Source of the DNA: an uncultured Bacteroidota bacterium
GTDB taxonomy: Bacteria > Bacteroidota > Bacteroidia > Bacteroidales > VadinHA17
Length of the DNA stretch: 59,202 bases
Assembly (NCBI GenBank): GCA_903844815.1
Contig: CAIMVD010000167.1
Span: 1 to 59,202, forward strand
Direction: 5' to 3'
This document shows, piece after piece, positions 53,143-59,202 of the stretch (its first letter is position 1; every line of letters begins with the position of its first letter). The notes under the pieces were generated by a model. It was not told where the DNA came from. It made no database searches and saw only the letters and a program-made list of their open reading frames with translations. The translations under genes and the position numbers were made by a program.

Positions 53143-53888
53143 TATTTGTGTATTTTCAGTACTGTATGAGGTATATCACCATGACTAACAACCTGTATCG
53201 GGCAGCCATATGCCAAAAGATCGTCGTTTGTAATCTCGTGTGAAGGATGATAATGCAGTTTCCTGTTTACGCAGGCAAATGATTTGATATGTGCCGAGAT
53301 GGTTCCCACATCATGCGAAACCATAAGTATTGCCATTCTCTTGTTAAGTTCCCGTAGTTTTTCGTAAAAATCGTTTTCAAAGGTTGTATCGACAAAATTA
53401 CCCGGTTCATCAAGAAGCAAAAGTTTAGGATCGCCAATGATGGCGCGTCCGAGAAAAACCCTTTGCATCTGCCCGCCTGAAAGTTCATTTAAAGTGGCAT
53501 TCTCCAAACCTGTAAGGCCAAGCTCACCAATCACCCTCTCTGCTTTTCTCTTGTCGGTGGATGTCATCCGCGAAATGATCCCCTTACGCATCATCAACCC
53601 TGAAAGAACGATATCGGTTACTGTAACAGGATAACTGACATCACCTGTCGACATCTGAGGAAGATAGCCTATTGTATTTGCCACAACAAGGTTTGTGTTG
53701 AAGACAATATTACCCGACACAGGCTTCAGGAGGCCCAGTATTATTCTTAAAAGGGTGGTTTTACCTCCGCCGTTAGGGCCGATAACACCAATAAAATCAT
53801 TCTCCATTACTATGAATTCAACATCCTGCAGAACAATATTGGTTCCGTACGAAGCTGACAATGAGTGCATTTTAAGAAGATAATCCAT
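53142..53888 (-). CDS. znuC: Zinc/manganese ABC transporter ATP-binding protein (ZnuC family)
   Basis: The 248-residue ATPase has Walker A GPNGGGKTTLL, the Q-loop near GYLPQM, signature LSGGQMQR, Walker B LLLLDEPGNFVD and the switch histidine in MVSHDVG. ATG 53888 overlaps the znuA stop by one base (TGATG); a GTG at 53891 would add one residue. A C-terminal HYHPSHEITNDDLLAYG tail is of the metal-importer type. Confidence 0.92.
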   Translation of the reverse strand: MDYLLKMHSLSASYGTNIVLQDVEFIVMENDFIGVIGPNGGGKTTLLRIILGLLKPVSGNIVFNTNLVVANTIGYLPQMSTGDVSYPVTVTDIVLSGLMMRKGIISRMTSTDKRKAERVIGELGLTGLENATLNELSGGQMQRVFLGRAIIGDPKLLLLDEPGNFVDTTFENDFYEKLRELNKRMAILMVSHDVGTISAHIKSFACVNRKLHYHPSHEITNDDLLAYGCPIQVVSHGDIPHTVLKIHK

Positions 53889-54769
53889 CACTTCGCACGG
53901 TTTAAGCTTTCGTTGAAACTCAGATAAACCGCATCTATGATATCCGAAGTTGCTTTCAGCCAGTCTTCCGATAAAGGATCAATAATAACTATTTTCGCTC
54001 CTGTTTCATCTGCAATTGCTCTGGCATTCTTGGTATCATATTCCTTCTGAACAAAAATTGTTTTCATCGACTTTTCCCGAGACAAGTCAATCAGCATTCT
54101 CATCCTCGAAGGAGGCGGTTCCTTGCCTTCAAATTCAACCGGCACTTCTTCAAGGCCATAATCCCTGGCAAGATATCCCAGATTTGGATGATAAATCATA
54201 AACTGTTTGCCTTTAAAATCCCTGAAAAAATCCTGCGTCTTCCTGTCAAGATCTGAAATTTTAACTGCAAGTTTTTGATAATTAATATCATATTTTTCTT
54301 TATGCTCAGGCTTCATGGCACATAAGAAATCCCTAACCGTTTCCGCCATTATCATGGCGCATTTTGGCGATACCCAGTAATGAGGATCGGCGCCCTCTAC
54401 ATGATCTCCATCGTGATGATGTTCCGATTCCAGTGGCTCAATGCCTTCAGCCAGTGACAGCTTTTTCATGGCCCGGTTGGTTTCGTAGAATCTGTCAAGC
54501 CAGGTAACTTCAAAACCAAGATAGCCATTGCTGATATATGCAACTGACTTTCTCAGCTTACTGATCTGATCGGGAAATGGCTCATAGCTATGAGGATTTG
54601 AACCTGCCGGCACCATAACGTTTATCCGGAAATCATCTCCGGCAATTGCTTCAACAAAATACTTATAGGGTGCAATGCTTACCGTGATAATATTTGCGTT
54701 TCTATCAGATTCCTGCCCGGCACAGGATGTTAATAAAACAACGGTAAATAATAGAAATAGTCTTCGCAT
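53888..54769 (-). CDS. znuA: Zinc ABC transporter substrate-binding lipoprotein (ZnuA family)
   Basis: From ATG 54769 the protein is 293 residues with a lipoprotein signal (FTVVLLTSC). The metal ligands of cluster A-I binding proteins are visible: H in GSNPHSYEP, H in ADPHYWVSP, H in IYHPNLGYL and D in IDPLSEDW. An acidic, histidine-rich loop HHHDGDH lies before the second ligand and marks zinc rather than manganese. A 48-base longer frame to 54817 puts hydrophobic residues before the signal and crosses the promoter; it is rejected. First gene of a three-gene operon that may be controlled by a Zur-type repressor, but no clear operator was identified. Confidence 0.92.
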   Translation of the reverse strand: MRRLFLLFTVVLLTSCAGQESDRNANIITVSIAPYKYFVEAIAGDDFRINVMVPAGSNPHSYEPFPDQISKLRKSVAYISNGYLGFEVTWLDRFYETNRAMKKLSLAEGIEPLESEHHHDGDHVEGADPHYWVSPKCAMIMAETVRDFLCAMKPEHKEKYDINYQKLAVKISDLDRKTQDFFRDFKGKQFMIYHPNLGYLARDYGLEEVPVEFEGKEPPPSRMRMLIDLSREKSMKTIFVQKEYDTKNARAIADETGAKIVIIDPLSEDWLKATSDIIDAVYLSFNESLNRAK

Positions 54770-54793
54770 CTTCTCTGAATTCAATAGTAACTG

Positions 54794-54801
54794 CAAAATT
54801 A
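54794..54801 (-). promoter_or_regulatory. Putative -7 promoter element of the zinc ABC operon
   Basis: On the minus strand TAATTTTG (54801-54794), followed by CAG, fits TAnnTTTG; ATG 54769 begins 25 bases downstream. Confidence 0.5.
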
Positions 54802-54829
54802 ACATATAACAGAACATTTGGTTTACCTA

Positions 54830-54859
54830 TTGTAAATAAAATAATATAAGCTATTTTTG
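54830..54859 (+). promoter_or_regulatory. Putative -33/-7 promoter of the orphan gene at 54888
   Basis: TTG at 54830-54832 (in TATTG) and TATTTTTG at 54852-54859 are 19 bases apart, matching the Bacteroidota TTTG/TAnnTTTG layout; the start codon is 29 bases downstream. It faces the znuA promoter. Confidence 0.5.
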
Positions 54860-54887
54860 AAAAAAACGAAAATCCATCCTTTATCAG

Positions 54888-55379
54888 ATGAAGAACAAAG
54901 GTGAGACCCTTGCAGATATTCTGAATAAGTTCAGGGATTGCTACTTTTTTCTCCACAATACAAAAGATCTGTATATTGTTGAAAAAATCCAGAAAGAGGG
55001 ATTTATTTTTGAGAGCCAGCTTCCTCATTCAACCGACCGCGTCAATGCAAACGAACCTGTCGAAGTAAGCTATTTTCTGCTCCAGAGAAAAGATTACGGA
55101 TCGTACACCGTGATAATTGCAATTCCCAGATCAACTTACGAGTTATATGCTACAATATCAAATAATAAAGATATTGGCATCGAAGAAGTAATGACAATTA
55201 CCGAGCCATATTACGGCGATAATGACGAACTAATCTACACCTTGTCACCAAAACATGTATTAGGCTATTTCGACATAATAAAGTCAGAATTTTTCAGGAA
55301 CGAACTATGGGATCCTGAGTTTTCGAACTTCAACGATTTTTCTTCGGTTAACAAACAGCCGGGAACCGGCCGGAAATAA
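54888..55379 (+). CDS. Conserved-looking soluble protein of unknown function
   Basis: I do not recognise this 163-residue protein. It has no signal peptide or membrane helix. It is a mixed alpha/beta sequence: an N-terminal helix (KGETLADILNKFRDCYFF), a strand-rich middle (VEVSYFLLQRKDYGSYTVIIAIPRSTY) and the segment YTLSPKHVLGYFDI; the tail (about 145-163) is polar and probably disordered. The middle half reads like a domain that would detect or modify a ligand, but that is a guess. It has its own promoter-like site and is divergent from znuA and followed by a 96-base gap before the M14 genes, so it appears to be a single transcript. Confidence 0.65.
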   Translation: MKNKGETLADILNKFRDCYFFLHNTKDLYIVEKIQKEGFIFESQLPHSTDRVNANEPVEVSYFLLQRKDYGSYTVIIAIPRSTYELYATISNNKDIGIEEVMTITEPYYGDNDELIYTLSPKHVLGYFDIIKSEFFRNELWDPEFSNFNDFSSVNKQPGTGRK

Positions 55380-55475
55380 AATCCACATAATCAACATCAG
55401 GGAATCTCACCACTTAAAGTTTAATTTACATTTTTTTACAGCGTATAATGCATTTCATTAATAAACAAACAGATA

Positions 55476-57137
55476 ATGAAGATACCTTCTAAATTATTTT
55501 TAATGCCAGCGCTTCTCATTGCCGGCATTCTGCAACTTACTGCCCAGGACCAGTACAGCAATTTCGCTGCAATGTCACAGAAATTAAACTCCCTGAGCAA
55601 AGAGTACCCGGCCCTCTGCTCGGTAAAATCACTTGTGAAAACTACAGGCGGAAAGGAGATATTTGTTGTGACCATAGGTACCGGTGATAAGGACAGCAAA
55701 CCAGCAATAGCCGTTGTGGGAGGTATTGAAGGAAGCCATATTCTGGGCAAAGAACTGGCTTCCGGATTCGCATCCTCATTGCTCAGGGAGTCCGGATCAG
55801 CCGAGATTAAGGAACTCCTCGAAAAAGTAACCTTCTATATATTTCCCGATGTAAGTCCCGATGCCACTGAACAATATTTTTCCGGTCTGAAATATGAAAG
55901 AAAAATAAACAGCCGGTCAACTGACGATGACAGAGATTTTAAAACAGACGAAGATCCTTTTGACGACCTTAATAAAGATGGATTCATAACGATGATCAGG
56001 GTAAGCGATCCTTCCGGGACGTTTATTGAAAGCAAGGAAGATAAAAGGATAATGGTTCCTGCTGATCTAGCCCTGGGTCAAACAGGTAAATATATCGTTG
56101 TTACAGAAGGCATTGACAATGACAAAGACGGAAAGTATAATGAAGATGGCGAAGGAGGCGTGAGTTTCAACCGCAATTTTACCTACAACTACGAGGAATA
56201 TGGACTAAACGCAGGTTTACATCCGGTCTCAGAACCCGAATCGAAAGCCGTTGCCGATTTTCTCTACGACAGGTTTAATATTTACGCGGTGTTCAGCTTT
56301 GGCCCCCAGGACAACCTGGGACAGCCAATGAAGGCTTCGGAAAAGCCATCCGCACAGCCATCGGCTCAGGGAGGCCAGGGAGGCGGCAGGGCACAGGGAG
56401 AAAGGAAAATTTCAGCAATACTCAAATCCGATGAGACAATTAATAAACTTGTTTCAGATAAATATCATGATATCACCGGTGTGAAGGGAGCTCCGACTGC
56501 TACAAACACAGCCGGCAATTTCATGGAATGGGCATATTTTCATTACGGAAGATACAGCTTCAGTACGCCTGCATGGTGGATTGCAACAGAAAAGGGTAAA
56601 AGTCCCGAATCTGCATTCCTGAAATTTGCGGAAAAGAAAAAACTCGATGACGTTTTCGTCCCATGGACTGAAATCAGCGATTCCGATTTCCCGGGCAAAA
56701 AAGCTGAAGTTGGCGGATTAAAACCCTTTTTATTAATAAATCCACCCGTGGATACGCTTGGTGTCCTGATCAACAAAAACTATAAGTTTATTACTGCAGT
56801 AGCTGGAATGCATCCGGAACTTGAATTCCTTGACGTTTTAACAGAAAATGCAGGTGAAAACGTCTTCAGAATAACGCTGAAGCTTCACAATAAAGGCATC
56901 TTTGCCACTTGTGCAGAAGCCGGAGATTTCAACAGCTGGACCAGGATCATGAGGATTTCGCTTGAAACCGGGAAAAACCAATCTCTGTTGAGCGGACAAA
57001 AAGTTCAGCGCGTAAAAAGACTTGAAGGTGACCAGTCATCGGAATTCAGCTGGCTTATAATGGGCAAAGGGCCGGTTAAATTAACAGCAGGGGCTCTCAA
57101 CACAGGAACCGTATCTGCAAACATCGAACTCAAATAA
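55476..57137 (+). CDS. M14 carboxypeptidase-family protein lacking catalytic residues (probable pseudoenzyme)
   Basis: The 553-residue secreted protein (signal peptide to about residue 23) has the M14 fold, aligned without gaps to the next gene product around the zinc site. Where that paralogue has HSIE, this one has EGSH: H becomes E85 and E becomes H88. The third zinc histidine is replaced by glycine (SFGPQDN, G276) and the catalytic glutamate position is proline (YSFSTPAWW, P366). It keeps the substrate-binding NR pair (FNRNF). A calcium-like acidic segment (DDDRDFKTDEDPFDDLNKDG, about 150-169) and a Gln/Gly/Ala-rich insert (about 288-310) are extra. It may bind rather than cut peptides. 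Seven bases separate its stop from the next frame. Confidence 0.85.
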   Translation: MKIPSKLFLMPALLIAGILQLTAQDQYSNFAAMSQKLNSLSKEYPALCSVKSLVKTTGGKEIFVVTIGTGDKDSKPAIAVVGGIEGSHILGKELASGFASSLLRESGSAEIKELLEKVTFYIFPDVSPDATEQYFSGLKYERKINSRSTDDDRDFKTDEDPFDDLNKDGFITMIRVSDPSGTFIESKEDKRIMVPADLALGQTGKYIVVTEGIDNDKDGKYNEDGEGGVSFNRNFTYNYEEYGLNAGLHPVSEPESKAVADFLYDRFNIYAVFSFGPQDNLGQPMKASEKPSAQPSAQGGQGGGRAQGERKISAILKSDETINKLVSDKYHDITGVKGAPTATNTAGNFMEWAYFHYGRYSFSTPAWWIATEKGKSPESAFLKFAEKKKLDDVFVPWTEISDSDFPGKKAEVGGLKPFLLINPPVDTLGVLINKNYKFITAVAGMHPELEFLDVLTENAGENVFRITLKLHNKGIFATCAEAGDFNSWTRIMRISLETGKNQSLLSGQKVQRVKRLEGDQSSEFSWLIMGKGPVKLTAGALNTGTVSANIELK

Positions 57138-57159
57138 AAAGCAATTGAAATATACTATC

Positions 57160-58881
57160 ATGAAAAAAGTATTCATCACAATATTTCTCGCCTCCCTGTT
57201 ACTGTTTTCTCAGAACACTGTTAATGCCCAGAATGAGGAGCTGTTTTACAGGGCTGCAGGCACTCCTTCTAACCCTAAGGTTCAGGCATCATGGAATAAA
57301 TACTATACTTATGCAGGAGTCGTTGATTTCTGTACCCGGCTCTCAAAGGCCTACCCCGAACTCGTCACAATGGAAGCTGCCGGAAAATCGTTCCAGGGCC
57401 GCGACATTTTAGTACTGACAATTTCCGACAAAAAATCGGGAGATCCTGGTAAAAAACCGGGATTCTGGATCGATGGCAACATTCATTCAATCGAACTTCA
57501 GGGCACCGAGATGGCAATGTATACCGCCTGGTATCTATGTGAAATGTATAACGACAATGAATTTATCAAACAGCTTCTTAAGGATAAGACCTTTTACATA
57601 TCCCCGACTATAAATCCCGATGCCCGTGAATATTTTACCTCGGTGGGCGTTCCTCCACGGTCAGGACTGGTACCCCGCGACAATGACCGCGACGGCTTAT
57701 TGGATGAAGACGGTTATGACGATATGAATAATGACAAGAATATCAGCATGATGCGGCGTGTAAATCCGAATGGAAACTTCAAACCCGACCCTAAGGACCC
57801 GCGCAGGATGATAAGGGTTGAGCCTGGTGAAAAAGGTCTATATGAGATGCTTGGAATGGAAGGCATCGACAACGATGGTGATGGACTTGTGAATGAAGAC
57901 GGACCCGGCGGCTATGACGGGAACCGCGACTGGGGATTTAACTGGGAACCTAATTATGTGCAGAGCGGAGCCGACAAATATCCCTTCTCATTTCCCGAAA
58001 ACCAGGCCGTCCGCGACTTTACAATAAAGCACAGGAATATAACAGGGGCTCAGTCGTTCCATAATACCGGAGGTATGATCCTTAGAGGCCCGTCAATCTC
58101 GGGCGGTGGCGCTGAAGCTTACAGCCGGTCAGATGACGAGGTCATAAATTCTATTGGTAAAAAAGGCGAGCTGATGATTGCCGGATATAAACTTTTAACA
58201 ATCTGGAAGGACATGTATACAGTTTGGGGTGGGGAACTCGACTGGTGGCACGGGGAGATGGGCTGCTTCGTCTATTCAAATGAACTGTGGAATCCCTATC
58301 TGATGTTCTACGATACTACAAAGACCGATGAATACGAATTTGATAAACTTCTCCTGTTTGAAGATTCTTTCATTCCCTGGAAAAAAATAAACCATCCTGT
58401 TTACGGCGAGGTTGAGATAGGTGGTTTCAGTAAAAACTTCGGAAGGCTTCACCCCGGGTTCATGATTGAAACAGATGCTCACCGTAATGCTGCCTTTTGC
58501 ATATATAACGCATACCAGTCGCCCAAACTTGAGGTTAAGGATATTAAAGTAACAAAACTGCCGGGAGGATTAAAGGAGGTTACTGCCACAATTGAAAACA
58601 CAAGAATGTTGCCTACCCATTCGGCAAGCAATCTTAAGTTCAAAATTGACCCACCCGATTATGTGACCCTCGAAGGAGGTTCAGTAATCGCGGGGATGGT
58701 TGTAATTAATAAGGATCTGAACCTCAACAAAGAACAGAAGAGGAATCCACAGAGGATGGAAATTGACAATATCTCAGGATATGAGAGGGTTAATCTTAAA
58801 TGGATAGTGAAGGACGGAGCCAGTTTTAAAATAAAAGTTGAAAGCGTAAAGGGAGGAGTAGGTTGGGGAGAATCGGAATAG
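57160..58881 (+). CDS. M14-family zinc carboxypeptidase, secreted (probably active)
   Basis: The 573-residue protein (ATG 57160; a TTG 15 bases earlier is unlikely) has a signal peptide (to about residue 24, VNAQ). The M14 domain shows zinc ligands H109 and E112 (GNIHSIELQGTE), N-R substrate residues in GNRDWGFNW, zinc H301 in SFHNTGG, and the catalytic glutamate E375 in CFVYSNELW. Two acidic calcium-like loops, RDNDRDGLLDEDG (about 173-185) and DNDGDGLVNEDG (about 237-248), lie between. The C-terminal region (about 470-573) is a beta-domain. It probably trims peptides outside the cell or in the periplasm. The pair with 55476 looks like a tandem duplication in which one copy has lost activity. 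Confidence 0.9.
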   Translation: MKKVFITIFLASLLLFSQNTVNAQNEELFYRAAGTPSNPKVQASWNKYYTYAGVVDFCTRLSKAYPELVTMEAAGKSFQGRDILVLTISDKKSGDPGKKPGFWIDGNIHSIELQGTEMAMYTAWYLCEMYNDNEFIKQLLKDKTFYISPTINPDAREYFTSVGVPPRSGLVPRDNDRDGLLDEDGYDDMNNDKNISMMRRVNPNGNFKPDPKDPRRMIRVEPGEKGLYEMLGMEGIDNDGDGLVNEDGPGGYDGNRDWGFNWEPNYVQSGADKYPFSFPENQAVRDFTIKHRNITGAQSFHNTGGMILRGPSISGGGAEAYSRSDDEVINSIGKKGELMIAGYKLLTIWKDMYTVWGGELDWWHGEMGCFVYSNELWNPYLMFYDTTKTDEYEFDKLLLFEDSFIPWKKINHPVYGEVEIGGFSKNFGRLHPGFMIETDAHRNAAFCIYNAYQSPKLEVKDIKVTKLPGGLKEVTATIENTRMLPTHSASNLKFKIDPPDYVTLEGGSVIAGMVVINKDLNLNKEQKRNPQRMEIDNISGYERVNLKWIVKDGASFKIKVESVKGGVGWGESE

Positions 58882-58946
58882 AGCGGAGAGCGTAAAGCGT
58901 TGAGCATAGAGAATCTTCAAACAATGTTGTTCCTGAATTTGGATTT

Positions 58947-58965
58947 GTTGCGGTGGTTCCGCAGC
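58947..58965. repeat. Small hairpin after the M14 genes
   Basis: GTTGCGG and CCGCAGC pair (one G-U) around TGGTT. There is no T-run, so a terminator role is only possible. The 321-base gap 58882-59202 otherwise contains AT-rich sequence and element B. Confidence 0.35.
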
Positions 58966-59065
58966 CATAGGAATGGAAAATATTGTTTCAAATTTATCTC
59001 AAATTATTACTTCTAATAAAAAAAACAGGAATGTAAGGGTTACATATAACCAAATGTATTTTAAT

Positions 59066-59202
59066 GTCGTTTAGTTAAGCCCGGGTAATCAGTTTCTTAC
59101 TCCCCCATTTTACCCCCCTGCCCCACAGAGGGGGTGTTCTTAAATCCCCCCTTGGGGGGTTGGGGGGTAAAAACACAAGAATAGTAGAGTGGTCCCTGTG
59201 GT
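59066..59202. repeat. Dispersed element B, copy 3 (centre in opposite orientation; runs off the window)
   Basis: The flanks match 12231-12360 closely: GTCGTTTAGTTAAGCCCGGG, then TACCCCCCTGCCCC on the left and GGGGGGTTGGGGGGTAAAAA on the right. Between the arms the copy reads GTGTTCTTAAATCCCCCC, the reverse complement of the centre of the 12231 copy. The element continues past the end of the window. Confidence 0.85.

Overview
Organism. The window looks like a chromosomal piece of an anaerobic member of the Bacteroidota, probably class Bacteroidia. The evidence is a TonB-dependent receptor with a carboxypeptidase-like N-terminal domain, a GWxTD-domain protein, LytS/LytTR two-component genes, ECF sigma factors paired with membrane or beta-barrel partners, weak or absent Shine-Dalgarno sequences, and repeated upstream motifs of the Bacteroidota -7 type (TAnnTTTG). 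A seven-gene FlxABCD-HdrABC type NADH dehydrogenase/heterodisulfide reductase points to anaerobic metabolism. No rRNA, integrase, phage or CRISPR signal is visible. The one tRNA is tRNA-Ser(GCU).

Layout. 1-520: tandem and dispersed palindromic repeats. 523-1800: NupC-type nucleoside transporter. 2276-9021: a six-gene, one-strand cluster of a PqqD-like small protein, an ATP-grasp ligase, a PLP (DAP-decarboxylase fold) decarboxylase, a urea-transporter/M23 fusion, an outer-membrane barrel protein and a TPR protein. 9259-13262: LytS-type kinase, LytTR regulator, a DUF2202 ferritin-like lipoprotein and a second, orphan LytTR paralogue. 13277-18757 (minus): TonB receptor, tRNA-Ser, RlmD, secreted alpha/beta hydrolase. 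19083-23919: ABC-F ATPase, acyl-ACP thioesterase, GWxTD protein, RlmB. 24010-27117 (minus): transaldolase, mechanosensitive channel, small membrane protein. 27305-34950: DHODH-like protein and HdrCBA-FlxDCBA. 35013-36006: ECF sigma and anti-sigma pair. 36018-38248 (minus): ClpS and a SPOR protein. 38410-41978: Bcp, RecA, S9 peptidase. 42127-44910: MiaA, Yip1, SmpB, LOG protein. 44956-50768 (minus): UvrA, lytic transglycosylase, a trans-membrane/beta-barrel fusion and its ECF sigma. 50869-54769 (minus): dihydrolipoyl dehydrogenase and a zinc ABC importer. 54888-58881: an orphan protein and two tandem M14 peptidase-family proteins, the first of which looks catalytically dead.

How the parts may work together. 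The most unusual region is 2276-9021. Two predicted soluble enzymes and a PqqD-like protein are followed by overlapping genes for an inner-membrane urea-channel-like protein with an M23 domain, an outer-membrane barrel and a periplasmic TPR protein. That would be a pathway joined to its own envelope machinery; its product and substrate cannot be read from the sequence. The Flx-Hdr cluster is a known type of electron-transfer (probably bifurcating) complex, but its heterodisulfide partner here is unknown.

Repeats. At least three families of short palindromic elements occupy the gaps between genes. In one family the central segment lies in opposite orientation in two copies (12231-12370 and 59066-59202).
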